Source: Pseudofrankia sp. DC12 (lineage in GTDB: Bacteria; Actinomycetota; Actinomycetes; Frankiales; Frankiaceae). Taken from it: 64,000 nucleotides of DNA. The stretch spans positions 4,634,283 to 4,698,282 of the forward strand of contig NZ_KQ031391.1 of NCBI RefSeq assembly GCF_000966285.1. Reading direction: 5' to 3'. Under the pieces are notes generated by a model. The model saw only the letters and a list, made by a program, of their open reading frames with translations. It did no database searches and was not told the origin of the DNA. Below are positions 17,925-27,024 of the stretch, one piece after another. The translations under genes were made by a program, and so were the position numbers. Position 1 is the first letter of the stretch, and every line of letters starts with the position of its first letter.

Positions 17925-19952
17925 CTAACCGGCGAGGGCGTCGAGGACCTGTTGGCCGTACTTGGCGAGCTTGTTCTCGCCGACGCCGCTGATGGTGGCG
18001 AGCTCGGACAAGGTCGACGGCGCCCGGCTGGCGATCTCGCGCAGGGCTGCGTCGTGGAAGATCACGTAGGCCGGCACGCCCTGCTCCCTGGCGGTGGCGC
18101 CACGCCACGCGCGCAGGCGCTCGAAGACCTCCATCTCCGCGGCCGACAGGTCGACCACGGCGCGCTTGGCCTTGCCGTCCGCGGACCCGCTGGCCGACCT
18201 CGCCCCGGACCCGGCCCTGGCGACCCGCTCGGGGTCGCGCCGCATGGGCACCTGACGCTGGCCACGCAGCACCTCGGTGCTGGCGTCGGTGAGTACGAGC
18301 GTGCCGTGCTCGCCTTCGACAGTGAGGAGTCCCTGGGCGAGCAGCTGCCGGACGACCCCGCGCCACTGCGACTCGTTCAGCTCGGTCCCGACGCCGAAGA
18401 CGGACAGCGTCTGGTGCTCGTGCTGCGTCACCTTCGGGGTGGCCCGGCCCAGCAGGATGTCGATGTGGTGCCCGGCGCCGAACTTCTGCCGCCGCTCCCG
18501 GGCCATCCGCAGCACGGCGGAGAGCAGCTTCTGCGCCGGGACCGTGCCGTCCCACGTCTCGGGCGGGTGCTGGCAGGTGTCGCAGTTGCCGCAGGCCGCG
18601 TGGCCCTCCTGGCCGAAGTAGGCCAGCAGCCCGGCCCGCCGGCACTCGACCGTCTCGCACAGCGCGAGCATCGCGTCGAGGTGGACGCCCTGGCGGCGGC
18701 GGTGCTGGGCGTCACCCTCGCCGGAGTCGATCATCTTGCGGAGCTGGACCACATCCTGCAGCCCGTAGGCGAGCCAGGCGGTCGACGGCAGCCCGTCGCG
18801 GCCGGCCCGGCCGGTCTCCTGGTAGTAGCCCTCGACCGACTTCGGCAGGTCGAGGTGGGCGACGAAGCGCACGTCAGGCTTGTCGATGCCCATGCCGAAC
18901 GCGATCGTCGCGACCATCACCAGCCCGTCCTCGCGCAGGAACCGGGACTGGTTGCCCGCGCGGAGCCGGGCGTCGAGGCCCGCGTGGTAGGGCAGCGCCC
19001 GGATCCCGTTGGCGACCAGGAAGTCGGCCGTCTGCTCGACCGACGAGCGTGACAGGCAGTAGACGATGCCCGCGTCGCCGGCGTGCTCGGTGCGCAGCAG
19101 GTCGAGCAGCTGCTTCTTCGGTTCCTTCTTCGGGACGATGTGGTAGGAGATGTTCGGCCGGTCGAAGTCGGCGACGAAGTGGCGGGCGTCCGTCAGGCCG
19201 AGGCGCTGGGTGATCTCCTTGTGGGTGGCCGGGGTCGCGGTCGCCGTCAGCGCGACGCGGGGCACGTCCGGCCAGCGCTCGTGCAGCGTGGACAGCTCCA
19301 GGTAGTCCGGCCGGAAGTCGTGGCCCCACTGGGCGACACAGTGCGCCTCGTCGATCGCGAACAGCGAGATCCTGGCCCGGTCGAACAGGTCACCGGTGGA
19401 CGGCAGCCGCAGCCGCTCCGGCGCGAGGTACAGCAGGTCCAGTTCGCCGGCGACGAACAGCGCCTCCACAGTCCGGCGCTCGCCCGGGTCCTGCGTGGAG
19501 TTCAGGAAGTCGGCTCGGACGCCGAGCGCCCGCAGCGCGTCCACCTGGTCCTGCATGAGCGCGATGAGCGGCGAGATGACGACCCCGGTGCCCGGCCGGA
19601 CCAGGGCCGGGATCTGGTAGCACAGCGACTTCCCGCCTCCGGTGGGCATGAGCACGAGCGCGTCCCCGCCGGCGACGACGTGCTCGATGATGTCGCCCTG
19701 GCCCGGCCGGAACGTCTCGTACCCGAACACCCGCCGCAGCACCTGAGCGACCGCGCTCGGCGTGGCAGTGCCGGCTGGCGTCGCGGCACCGGCCGCGGGC
19801 TCGGCGCCACCCGGGGCCACAGCGCTTACTGGTACTGCGGCGCTCACTGGCGCTGTGGCTTCGGCGGGCGCTGTGGCTTCGGCGGGCGCTGTGGCTTCGG
19901 CGGGTGCTGTGGCTTCGGCGGGTGCGGTGGTCTCTGCCAGCGGCAAGGTCAC
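17925..19952 (-). CDS. recQ: RecQ family ATP-dependent DNA helicase
   Basis: A 3'-5' DNA helicase of about 675 residues. Motifs in order: [15 protein letters not shown], Walker [16 protein letters not shown] box [18 protein letters not shown], motif [11 protein letters not shown], a zinc-binding four-Cys region (CETVEC and CGNCDTC), a winged-helix RQC segment, and a C-terminal HRDC domain ending in [17 protein letters not shown]. The N-terminus carries a tandem Ala-Pro-Ala-Glu-Ala-Thr repeat from an 18-bp DNA repeat at about 19855-19925. The GTG at 19952 gives the shortest leader; an ATG at 20075 is possible but adds a non-conserved 41 residues. It acts in recombination and repair. Confidence 0.92.
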   Translation of the reverse strand: MTLPLAETTAPAEATAPAEATAPAEATAPAEATAPVSAAVPVSAVAPGGAEPAAGAATPAGTATPSAVAQVLRRVFGYETFRPGQGDIIEHVVAGGDALVLMPTGGGKSLCYQIPALVRPGTGVVISPLIALMQDQVDALRALGVRADFLNSTQDPGERRTVEALFVAGELDLLYLAPERLRLPSTGDLFDRARISLFAIDEAHCVAQWGHDFRPDYLELSTLHERWPDVPRVALTATATPATHKEITQRLGLTDARHFVADFDRPNISYHIVPKKEPKKQLLDLLRTEHAGDAGIVYCLSRSSVEQTADFLVANGIRALPYHAGLDARLRAGNQSRFLREDGLVMVATIAFGMGIDKPDVRFVAHLDLPKSVEGYYQETGRAGRDGLPSTAWLAYGLQDVVQLRKMIDSGEGDAQHRRRQGVHLDAMLALCETVECRRAGLLAYFGQEGHAACGNCDTCQHPPETWDGTVPAQKLLSAVLRMARERRQKFGAGHHIDILLGRATPKVTQHEHQTLSVFGVGTELNESQWRGVVRQLLAQGLLTVEGEHGTLVLTDASTEVLRGQRQVPMRRDPERVARAGSGARSASGSADGKAKRAVVDLSAAEMEVFERLRAWRGATAREQGVPAYVIFHDAALREIASRAPSTLSELATISGVGENKLAKYGQQVLDALAG

Positions 19953-20100
19953 TCCGCCACTGTAGGAGCCAGGTCCGACACCGGTGCCACCCGCCGCCAG
20001 CCTGTGGACAACGCCGGCGGCGAGCCGGCCGGGTGGCCGGCCGGCGACCGGCCCGCGCCTCGCCGGGACGAGCACGGCCGCGGCAGGCAGGGCGGGCCCG

Positions 20101-20865
20101 TCACGCCAGCCAGGGGAGCTGGATGCGGTGGTCGGTGCCGTGCGGCGGGGTGACGAAGCCGTTCTCGACCAGCCAGTAGAGGTACTGGGGATCGGTCAGG
20201 CCCACCCGGTCGGCGAGCCCCAGCCGCAGCGCGCGGTCGCGGACGGGCCGCAGCCGTTCGCGGATGGCCTCCTCGGTGACGCCGCCGAGGTGACGGCCGG
20301 TGGCCTCGAGGGTCCGCGGCTTCGCCGGCAGCCGCGGCGGCCAGGCCAGCAGCTCGGCGAACACGTGCCGCAGCGCCGCGTCCTGCTTCTCGGTCAGCGG
20401 GGTCGGCGGTGGGGGCGTGAAGGTGATGGTCGTCGTGTTCCGCGCCGGGCTCGGGCCGGCCTTCGTGATCGGCAGCCGGTCGGCTTCGAGCAGCACCCAG
20501 TGGTGCGTGCCGTCAGGCTTGTCGACCGGCTCGGCGTTGAGCACCCGGATCGCGGCCCGCGGCCAGGAGATGTGCTCCGTCGGCGCCATCTTCCTGGGTG
20601 CCTGACCCCACGGGTGCAGGACGGCGCCGTGCCGGTTGGGTACCGAGACCTCCCAGCCGGACTCGGTCGCCGTCACCATGACCGCCTTGCGGGAGATGCC
20701 CTCGCTCCACACCTCCACCCCGAGGGCGAGCATCCCCTCGCGGCCGATGTCCAGGGTCCCGCCGGTGTCGATCCTCGTGCCGGCCGGCTTCTGCGCCCGC
20801 TGCGGCGTGTACTCGTAGACCAGGACCCACCGCTCCTGGCTGATCGCCGGCTCTGCGCCCCTCAT
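20101..20865 (-). CDS. FHA-like / winged-helix protein, paralogue 1
   Basis: This 254-residue soluble protein has an N-terminal FHA-like domain ([12 protein letters not shown] at about residues 42-53, SEGISRKAV, then [11 protein letters not shown] near 95) with the Gly-Arg, Ser and Asn positions that contact phosphothreonine in FHA domains. The C-terminal third ([17 protein letters not shown], then [20 protein letters not shown]) looks like a winged helix with a conserved tail ending PWLA. It is paralogous along its whole length to the protein at 27025-27798, and the pair flank the kinase/DUF397 region. Reading a phosphorylated kinase or substrate is a reasonable inference. Confidence 0.65.
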   Translation of the reverse strand: MRGAEPAISQERWVLVYEYTPQRAQKPAGTRIDTGGTLDIGREGMLALGVEVWSEGISRKAVMVTATESGWEVSVPNRHGAVLHPWGQAPRKMAPTEHISWPRAAIRVLNAEPVDKPDGTHHWVLLEADRLPITKAGPSPARNTTTITFTPPPPTPLTEKQDAALRHVFAELLAWPPRLPAKPRTLEATGRHLGGVTEEAIRERLRPVRDRALRLGLADRVGLTDPQYLYWLVENGFVTPPHGTDHRIQLPWLA

Positions 20866-21313
20866 CGCGCTGTCCCGTCGGTCTCGTCGTACGTCTCGTG
20901 GTTTCGTGGGTTGCGCGTCACGCGGCCAGGCGAGGAGGGTGACGCGAGGAACGCACTGTTCAGGCGGGGTGGGAGGGTGATGCGGGCCCCGGTGCCCCGG
21001 CCGGCAGCCGCCGCGGCGCCGGTGGGCGGACCGCCCGGCGCTTCCTCCGGTATGAAGCGGCGACGGACGTGCCGGGCCTGGCGGGGGCGGAGCGCACGGG
21101 AGAGCGCGGCTCCGCCCCCGCGGCGGGCCCCGGGACCCGTCGCCGAGCCCCCGCAACGGCGGTGCTGGTACCGGGGCATACTCGCATTGTATGGTCAAAT
21201 TGCAATTTGCATCCTGGATCTGCAGGAAAAAATTTCCGCCCGGCCTACGGTGTCGTTGGCTGGATTGGTCAACCGGGTATGGGCGGCTGTGGTGGGGGAT
21301 GGAGGATCTCGGC
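20866..21313. promoter_or_regulatory. Divergent promoter region with a 14-bp palindrome
   Basis: A 448-bp gap between FHA paralogue 1 and the XRE regulator. Most of it is GC-rich without features, but 21180-21235 is AT-rich and contains the perfect 14-bp palindrome CAAATTGCAATTTG at 21196-21209, followed by an A-rich run (GGAAAAAATTTCC). This is the only long AT-rich island in the area and is a good candidate for the regulator's operator and core promoter. Confidence 0.5.
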
Positions 21314-22198
21314 ATGGTTCCCGCGAGGTCGGATGCAGATCGGGCGACGAACGCGGTCCTGGCGCGTCGGCGGCTCGCGCAGGGCCTGCGGCGCTACCGG
21401 CAGCGGGCCGGGCTGACCATCGAGGACCTGGCCCGGGGGCTGGAGTGCTCCGCGGCGAAGGTCAGCCGGATGGAGACCGGGATCTCGGGAATCCGCATCC
21501 AGGACCTCACCGCGATCACCCACCTCATCGACTTCGACGAGTCGGAACGCCGTGACCTGGAGGAACTGGTCCGACGGGCGCGCGGTCGGGAGTGGTGGCA
21601 GGAGTTCACCGACGTCGTCCCGCCCGGGTCGGGGACCTTCTTCGGCCTGGAGGATGGCGCCGTCACCATCGAGATCCACGCCACCTCGCTCATTCCGGGG
21701 CTGCTGCAGACCGCCGGCTACGCGCGGGCGCTGGTGGGCTCCGTGAGCGGCGTCGCCCCCGAGCTGCTGGCCCGGCGGGTCGCGCTGCGCCAGCGCCGGC
21801 AGCGGCTGCTCGACCGGCCCGACCCGCCGAGGCTCAGCGTCCTGATGGACGAGGCCGTGCTGCGCCGGACGATCGGCGATGGCCCGCTGATGGCGGACCA
21901 GTGGGAGCACGTGCTGCGGTGCGCCGAGAGTGCCGGCGTCGTGGTGCAGATCATCCGGTCCGACGCGCCCGTCCACCCGGCCGAGGGGGTCGGCTTCACC
22001 CTGTTCAGCTTCGAGGACCAGGACCTCAGCCCGGTCGTTTTCGCGGAGGCTCTCGGCCAGCAGACATTCGTGGACGAGCCTGAGCCGGTCCGGGTCTACC
22101 TCGACGCGCTCGTCAGTGCGCGGCGTGTTGCCCAGGCCCCGGACATATCGCTGGAGATGATGAGTAAACGTGTGACGGAGCTGCGAACAGGGGGCTGA
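21314..22198 (+). CDS. XRE family regulator with DUF5753 domain
   Basis: A 294-residue regulator: N-terminal helix-turn-helix (RQRAGLTIEDLARGLECSAA then KVSRMETG) and a long C-terminal DUF5753 domain (WWQEF, then TSLIPGLLQTAGYARAL, then LSVLMDEAVLRRTIG). Proteins of this type are paired with small DUF397 partners in actinobacteria, for example WhiJ-like systems of Streptomyces, and such a gene follows here on the other strand. ATG 21314 has GGAGG seven bases upstream; ATG 21299 is possible. It is divergent from FHA paralogue 1. Confidence 0.85.
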   Translation: MVPARSDADRATNAVLARRRLAQGLRRYRQRAGLTIEDLARGLECSAAKVSRMETGISGIRIQDLTAITHLIDFDESERRDLEELVRRARGREWWQEFTDVVPPGSGTFFGLEDGAVTIEIHATSLIPGLLQTAGYARALVGSVSGVAPELLARRVALRQRRQRLLDRPDPPRLSVLMDEAVLRRTIGDGPLMADQWEHVLRCAESAGVVVQIIRSDAPVHPAEGVGFTLFSFEDQDLSPVVFAEALGQQTFVDEPEPVRVYLDALVSARRVAQAPDISLEMMSKRVTELRTGG

Positions 22199-22218
22199 CC
22201 GCCCCGTTTCCGGGGCGG
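22199..22218. terminator. Hairpin between convergent XRE and DUF397 genes
   Basis: CCGCCCCG, loop TTTC, CGGGGCGG begins right after the XRE stop and lies 13 bp from the end of the convergent DUF397 gene. There is no T-run, as is common for actinobacterial terminators. An almost identical hairpin follows kinase 1 at 24127. Confidence 0.55.
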
Positions 22219-22230
22219 CCGACCGAACGG

Positions 22231-22518
22231 CTAGCACTCCGGAACTTCGAGCTCCCCCCGAGGGAGCTCGAACTCGCCGTTGTGTACGCCACGGAGAAAA
22301 GCCGCCCACTCGGTGGTGGTGAACAGCAGCACCGGCCCGGCTGGATCCTTCGAGTCCCGCATCGCGACACCGGTGGGCTCGAAAGCGAGGTCGACGCACG
22401 AGTTCTCGATTCCGCAGAAACTGGTGCGCCGCCAGTTCAGGGCCGGCGACGTCTTGCTGTCACCTCCGGCCTCGGCCTCCAGGCGCGGTCCGCGACTGGG
22501 CGTCTGGTTGGTCAACAT
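22231..22518 (-). CDS. DUF397 protein 1
   Basis: A 95-residue protein with a 30-residue polar leader and the DUF397 core: NWRRTSFCG, NSCVDLAF, VAMRDSKDPAGPVLLFT, TEWAAFLRGVHNGEFELP. DUF397 proteins are small cytoplasmic partners of DUF5753-type regulators and can behave like antitoxins or co-regulators. The ATG is preceded by GAGGAAGGGG. The gene converges with the XRE gene and diverges from kinase 1. The copy at 24159-24440 is closely similar, including upstream sequence. Confidence 0.88.
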   Translation of the reverse strand: MLTNQTPSRGPRLEAEAGGDSKTSPALNWRRTSFCGIENSCVDLAFEPTGVAMRDSKDPAGPVLLFTTTEWAAFLRGVHNGEFELPRGELEVPEC

Positions 22519-22639
22519 GCCCCTTCCTCCTCTGCGAACGGGGTGCTTCGCGTGAGCCAGCCGGACGGCAGCCGTCTCTCTCCCCCCGAGCGAGACGGCT
22601 GCCGTCCCGGGTGTCCACGGCCCCCATGGCTGTGTACAT

Positions 22640-22696
22640 CTCGATCAAACGGGAGCCGGGTCAAGATCACTAGCCTGCGCTGGAGCAGGGTGACCT
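22640..22696. promoter_or_regulatory. Conserved block in DUF397/kinase intergenic region, copy 1
   Basis: Two nearly invariant pieces, CTCGATCAAACGGGA (22640-22654) and a 34-bp piece starting AAGATCACTAGCC (22663-22696), recur with the same 23-bp offset at 24558-24614. GATCA occurs twice, 22 bp apart. The block sits about 120 bp from the DUF397 start in both copies while the coding sequences outside have drifted, so it is probably the divergent promoter or a binding site. The rest of the 417-bp gap 22519-22935 shows only the DUF397 leader region. Confidence 0.6.
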
Positions 22697-22935
22697 TCCT
22701 CAGTAATGGCGGCGTGGGCAATACCGGCCCGGCGCGGTTCCAGGCGACACACAATGCGGACGCGCACATCCCGCACGGCGGCCGCCGCACGGGTGTCGCT
22801 ATCGTCACCTCCCGCAGGCCGGCGAAGAGCACCGCGTCTTGCGCCACTGGCGCCGTCGCCCTGACGTTCCGAGTAACATCTCGGCCCGGCTGCCCCCGGA
22901 CCGAGCAGCACAACGGCATTTCCACGGGGGATCTG

Positions 22936-24126
22936 ATGTCTGACGCCGGTTTCTGGGTCGGGCCGTTCACGGCGCCCGACAAATATCGCCTGGTCGAGAA
23001 CGTGGGCGGCGGCGGCGAGGGTGAGGTGTGGCGCGCGCATCTTCAGCTGTCGATGGCGGGCCGCGGCACCGTCGCTGTGAAGATCATGCCCGCGAGGCCG
23101 GGTGACGAGGCGGACTGGGAAAAGACGGACCGGCTGCTCAGCACGTTGCGTCACCCTGGCCTCGTCCGCGTCACGGCCGTGTTCACCGGGCCGAAGATGC
23201 ACCCGGCCGAAGGCGCCGACCCGAGCACTCGGTTCGGCTACGTGGTCATGGACTTCGTCGAGGGCATGACGCTGCGGGAATGGTACGACGAGAACCCGGA
23301 GGCGCTGGTCTCCGAGCGGATCCGGAAGCTGCGCAACGTCGCCGGGGCGCTGGACGAGATGCATTCGGGGCGGCTGACGGCCGTGCCGGTCGCGCACGGC
23401 GACGTGAAGCCCGCGAACATCGTGGTCGACCGGGACGGCAGCACCATGCTGGTCGACCTGGGGCTCGCCCGGCTGACCGACGCGACCGGGGTGTCCGGGC
23501 GCAGCGCGCCCTATGCGGCGCCCGAGCTGCGCCTCCACGGCGCGATGGCGACGACGTCGGCCGACTGGTACGCTTTCGCGGCCACGACCGCCCAGGTCCT
23601 GCTCGGCGAGAAGCTGCCGACCACCCAGGAGGGCTGGCTGGACGAGGCCGCGCTCGCCGAGCTGCTGCACCGCGACGAGCTGACCGGCCGGCGACCGGCC
23701 CTGATCCACCACGTGCTGCGGACGCTCGCCGCCCGGCCGGAGGAACGGCCGGGCCAGCCGGGCTGGGCCGCTGCCCAGCACGCTGACCCACTGGCTCGAC
23801 GCCGCGGCCGACGCACCCTCGCCAGCGGCGGGATGGACGCCACGATGCGGACGTGGAGCGTCTCCAGCCAGAGCCTGCTGAGCAGCCAGAGCTTCAACAA
23901 CGAGGTCTGGGAGGTGGTGTTCGCGCCCGGTGGGGGCACCGTGGCCGTCGCCTGCCGGGACAAGACGGTGCAGGTCTGGAACCTCTCCAACCCACGGTCG
24001 CCGAGCTCGGTGGCCACCCTCGACGGTCACAGCGACCTGGTGTCCTCGGTGGCCTGGGTGCCGGGCGGGCGCACCATCGTCAGCGGCAGCTGGGACACGA
24101 CGGTCCGGCTCTGGACGTCGGGCTGA
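22936..24126 (+). CDS. Ser/Thr protein kinase 1 with truncated WD40 tail
   Basis: The kinase domain spans about residues 16-270 of 396: glycine loop VGGGGEGEVW, VAVKIM (Lys49), HGDVKPAN (catalytic Asp156; Arg of the usual HRD is Gly), VDLGLARL in place of DFG, and YAAPE. After the kinase domain the frame shifts relative to its paralogue and drops directly into one partial and two complete WD40 repeats. The membrane segment, linker and about five blades are missing, so no closed propeller can form and the protein should be cytosolic. The shifted frame next to it still encodes the paralogue-like THWLDAAADAPS. The kinase itself looks intact. Confidence 0.75.
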   Translation: MSDAGFWVGPFTAPDKYRLVENVGGGGEGEVWRAHLQLSMAGRGTVAVKIMPARPGDEADWEKTDRLLSTLRHPGLVRVTAVFTGPKMHPAEGADPSTRFGYVVMDFVEGMTLREWYDENPEALVSERIRKLRNVAGALDEMHSGRLTAVPVAHGDVKPANIVVDRDGSTMLVDLGLARLTDATGVSGRSAPYAAPELRLHGAMATTSADWYAFAATTAQVLLGEKLPTTQEGWLDEAALAELLHRDELTGRRPALIHHVLRTLAARPEERPGQPGWAAAQHADPLARRRGRRTLASGGMDATMRTWSVSSQSLLSSQSFNNEVWEVVFAPGGGTVAVACRDKTVQVWNLSNPRSPSSVATLDGHSDLVSSVAWVPGGRTIVSGSWDTTVRLWTSG

Positions 24127-24146
24127 CCGCCCCGTCGCCGGGGCGG
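24127..24146. terminator. Hairpin between convergent kinase 1 and DUF397-2
   Basis: CCGCCCCG, loop TCGC, CGGGGCGG starts directly after the kinase 1 stop. It is nearly identical to the hairpin at 22199, which supports duplication of the whole module. Confidence 0.55.
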
Positions 24147-24158
24147 CCAGCCCGCCGG

Positions 24159-24440
24159 CTAACAGACAGGTAGTGCGAGCTCCCCCCGAGGGAGCTCGAA
24201 CTCACCGTTGTGTACGCCCCTCAGGAAGCCGGCCCACTCGGCCGTGGTGAACAGCAGCACCGGCCCGGACGGGTCCTTCGAGTCCCGGACGGCTACGCCG
24301 GTGGGCCTGAACGCGACGTCCACGCAGGCGTTGGTCTCCCCGCAGAAGCTGGTGCGCCGCCACACCCAGGGCGCCGCGGCCGTGGGGCCGCCCTCGTCCT
24401 CCCGGCGCCGACCAGAGCTGATCGACAGGTCGGTCAACAT
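24159..24440 (-). CDS. DUF397 protein 2
   Basis: A 93-residue DUF397 protein: VWRRTSFCG, NACVDVAF, VAVRDSKDPSGPVLLFT, EWAGFLRGVHNGEFELP. The ATG at 24440 has AGGAAGGGG upstream and matches the start of DUF397 protein 1 (both begin MLT). It diverges from kinase 2 across a conserved intergenic block. No second DUF5753 regulator accompanies it, so it may share the one at 21314-22198. Confidence 0.86.
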   Translation of the reverse strand: MLTDLSISSGRRREDEGGPTAAAPWVWRRTSFCGETNACVDVAFRPTGVAVRDSKDPSGPVLLFTTAEWAGFLRGVHNGEFELPRGELALPVC

Positions 24441-24557
24441 TCCCCTTCCTCCTTCACGGGGGTGTTGTTCGTGAACCAGTGACGGACGGTGGTCGCCCGG
24501 CCCCCCGACCAGACGGTGGCCGCCCTGGATGCCCACTGCCGCCGTGGCTGTGGACGA

Positions 24558-24614
24558 CTCGATCAAACGAGATGCGCTCGAAGATCACTAGCCTGCGCTG
24601 GCGCAGGGTGACCT
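24558..24614. promoter_or_regulatory. Conserved block in DUF397/kinase intergenic region, copy 2
   Basis: Second copy of the block at 22640-22696: CTCGATCAAACGAGA, then the 34-bp piece from 24581 that differs at a single base. It is 118 bp from the DUF397-2 start and 179 bp from the kinase 2 start. The remaining part of the 352-bp gap has no further feature. Confidence 0.6.
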
Positions 24615-24792
24615 GGCCCGCTGCGGCTGGCGGCAGCCGGTGGGCAGGCGTTATCGTCGCTTTCCGCACCTTTGAGGCCGAGGTCGTCTTCTTGCGTGAC
24701 CTGGGGCGTCTTGGCGCGGTGGGCCTGCGCCTTCTCGGTGGCGCCCCGCCTCGGCCGAGACGTGACACGACGGCATGCATCCGGGGGACCCC

Positions 24793-26985
24793 TTGTCTGA
24801 CGCCGACTTCTGGGTTGGTCCTGCCGCGGATCCCGACAAGTACCGCCTGGTCGAGCAGGTGGGCAGGGGTGGCGAGGGCGAGGTATGGCGGGCGGTGCTC
24901 CCGCTGTCGGCCGCCGGCCGTACCACGGTCGCCATCAAGATCATGCCGGCCCGGCCAGGTGACGAGGCCGAGTGGGAGCAGACCGACCGGCTGCTGAGCA
25001 CGCTGCACCACCCTGGGCTGGTCCGGGTCACCGACGTGTTCACCGGTCCGCACCAGCACCGGGCTGGTCTCGCGGATACCGCCACCCGGTCCGGCTACGT
25101 CGTCATGGACTTCGTCGAGGGCCTGACGCTGCGGGAGTGGTACAACGAGCACCCGGACGCCCGGATCTCCGACCGGATCCGCAAGCTGCGCAACGTCGCG
25201 GGCGCGCTCGACGAGATGCACTCCGGCCGGGCGACCAACGTGCCGGTCGCCCATGGTGACGTGAAGCCGGCCAACATCGTGGTGCGCGAGGACGGCGGCA
25301 CCGTGCTGGTCGATCTCGGGCTGGCCCGGCTCACCGACGCGGCCGGGGCGTCCGGGCGCAGCGCGCCCTATGCCGCGCCGGAGATGCGCGTCCCCGGCGC
25401 GATGTCGACCCCGTCGGCCGACTGGTACGCCTTCGCGGCGACGACCGCACAGGTCCTGCTGGGCGCCCGGCTGCCGATGACGCCGGAGGGCTGGCTCGAC
25501 GAGCGGGCGCTCGCCGAACGGCTGCACCGTAACCCGCTGACCGCGCGCCGCCCGGCCCTGATCCAGCACATCCAGGACACGCTCGCGGCTCCACCGCAGG
25601 TCAGGACGGGCTCGCTCGCGCTCTGGCTTGACGCGGCGCTTGACACGCTGTCGCAGAAGACCATCACCTCGGGCGGCACCCCGACGCCCGTGTACGTCGT
25701 GCCGCCGCCCCCGACAGGCACCGCGCCGTCTGACGGCCGGGACCCGTGGACAGCCCGACCGGCCGCGGTGACGTCCGAGCCGGTGCCGGGCGTGCGCCAG
25801 ACGGACGAGGCGGCCACCCGGGTCTGGCGGGACCACGACGCCGGGCTCTCCGGCGCCGCGCCGGCCGCCTCTCCCATACGCCCGCGTCGTGGCCGCCGGG
25901 CCTGGGTGATACCCGCGGTGATCGGCGCTGCGGTCCTGCTGCTGCTCGGCACCGTCGTGGGGATCGTCGAGTTCGGCGGCCGGTCCGGCTCCAGGGCCAA
26001 CGCGGCCGGCGGCCCGCAGCCCTCCATCGCCGTGCCCGTCCCCTTCCACGCGCTGGGCACGCCGCTGGTCGGCCACACCGACCGGGTCCAGACGGTGGCG
26101 TTCTCGCCGGACGGGCGCACCCTGGCCAGCGGCAGCGACGACGGCACGGTGCACCTGTGGGACGTCTCGAGGCTGTCGGCGCCGCGCGACCTGGGACGCC
26201 TGACCGGCCATACCGACAAGGTCGACGCGGTGGCGTTCTCGCCGGACGGGCGCACCCTCGCCAGCAGCGGCGAGGACCACACGGTGCGCCTCTGGGACGT
26301 GTCCCATCCGTCGCAGGCACACTTCCTGACGGCCCTGACCGGTGACACCGGCCCGGTCTGGGCGCTCGCGTTCTCGCCGGACCGGCGGACCCTGGCGACC
26401 GGCAGCGGCGACCACACGGTGCGGCTGTGGGACGTCTCGAACCCGGCGGCCCCGACCTTGCTGGGCGGGCCGATGACGGAGCCCAACCAGGTCTGGTCGG
26501 TGGCGTTCTCCCGCGACGGCCGGATCCTGGCCACCGGCAACCACGACGGCATCATGCGGTTCTACGACCTGTCCAACCCGCGGAACCCTGTCGTCGTCTC
26601 CAGCACGGTGGCCCATACGAAGCCGGTCCTGTGCGTGGTGTTCGCGCCCAACGGCCACATCCTCGCCAGCGCCAGCCCCGACCATCTCGTCCGGCTGTGG
26701 GACGTGTCCAACCCGACAGCACCGATCCCGCTGGGCAGCCCGCTGATCCTGCCCAACGAGGCGTGGACGGTGGCGTTCACGCGCGACGGGCGCACCCTGG
26801 CCGCCGGCGGCGCCGACGACACGGTCCGGCTGTGGGACGTCCAGGACCCGACGCAGCCGACCCCGATCGGCTCCCCGCTGCTCGGTCACACCAACACGGT
26901 CACCGGGGTGGCCTTCTCGCCCGACGGGCGGACGCTCGCCAGCAGCAGCTGGGACTACTCGGTGCGGCTGTGGCAGGCACGCTGA
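24793..26985 (+). CDS. Membrane Ser/Thr protein kinase 2 with seven-blade WD40 domain
   Basis: The 730-residue protein has a kinase domain at about 16-275 (VGRGGEGEVW, VAIKIM Lys49, HGDVKPAN Asp156, VDLGLAR, YAAPE), a Pro/Thr-rich linker, one membrane helix at about 370-394 (AWVIPAVIGAAVLLLLG), and seven WD40 repeats from about 418 to the end, each closing in a variant of VRLWDVS. In bacterial kinases with this order the C-terminal part is outside the cell, so the propeller would be an external sensor. The TTG at 24793, after GGGGGAC, is chosen because it puts Lys49 and Asp156 in register with kinase 1; an ATG at 24775 adds six residues. Non-RD catalytic loop (HGD). Confidence 0.88.
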   Translation: MSDADFWVGPAADPDKYRLVEQVGRGGEGEVWRAVLPLSAAGRTTVAIKIMPARPGDEAEWEQTDRLLSTLHHPGLVRVTDVFTGPHQHRAGLADTATRSGYVVMDFVEGLTLREWYNEHPDARISDRIRKLRNVAGALDEMHSGRATNVPVAHGDVKPANIVVREDGGTVLVDLGLARLTDAAGASGRSAPYAAPEMRVPGAMSTPSADWYAFAATTAQVLLGARLPMTPEGWLDERALAERLHRNPLTARRPALIQHIQDTLAAPPQVRTGSLALWLDAALDTLSQKTITSGGTPTPVYVVPPPPTGTAPSDGRDPWTARPAAVTSEPVPGVRQTDEAATRVWRDHDAGLSGAAPAASPIRPRRGRRAWVIPAVIGAAVLLLLGTVVGIVEFGGRSGSRANAAGGPQPSIAVPVPFHALGTPLVGHTDRVQTVAFSPDGRTLASGSDDGTVHLWDVSRLSAPRDLGRLTGHTDKVDAVAFSPDGRTLASSGEDHTVRLWDVSHPSQAHFLTALTGDTGPVWALAFSPDRRTLATGSGDHTVRLWDVSNPAAPTLLGGPMTEPNQVWSVAFSRDGRILATGNHDGIMRFYDLSNPRNPVVVSSTVAHTKPVLCVVFAPNGHILASASPDHLVRLWDVSNPTAPIPLGSPLILPNEAWTVAFTRDGRTLAAGGADDTVRLWDVQDPTQPTPIGSPLLGHTNTVTGVAFSPDGRTLASSSWDYSVRLWQAR

Positions 26986-27009
26986 CCGGCCAGGCCCGGC
27001 CCGGCCGGT
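26985..27009. terminator. Hairpin between convergent kinase 2 and FHA paralogue 2
   Basis: ACCGGCC (26985-26991) and GGCCGGT (27003-27009) form a short stem in the 39-bp gap between the two convergent genes. No T-run follows. Confidence 0.4.
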
Positions 27010-27024
27010 GAGCCACCCGTCGGG

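Noticed and set aside
22936..24126. Calling kinase 1 a pseudogene
   Set aside because: The frame is open from a well-placed start to the stop and all kinase motifs are intact; only the sensor part is damaged.
22231..24440. RiPP precursor genes for the small proteins near the kinases
   Set aside because: They match the DUF397 core with no leader/core layout, and no maturation enzyme is nearby.
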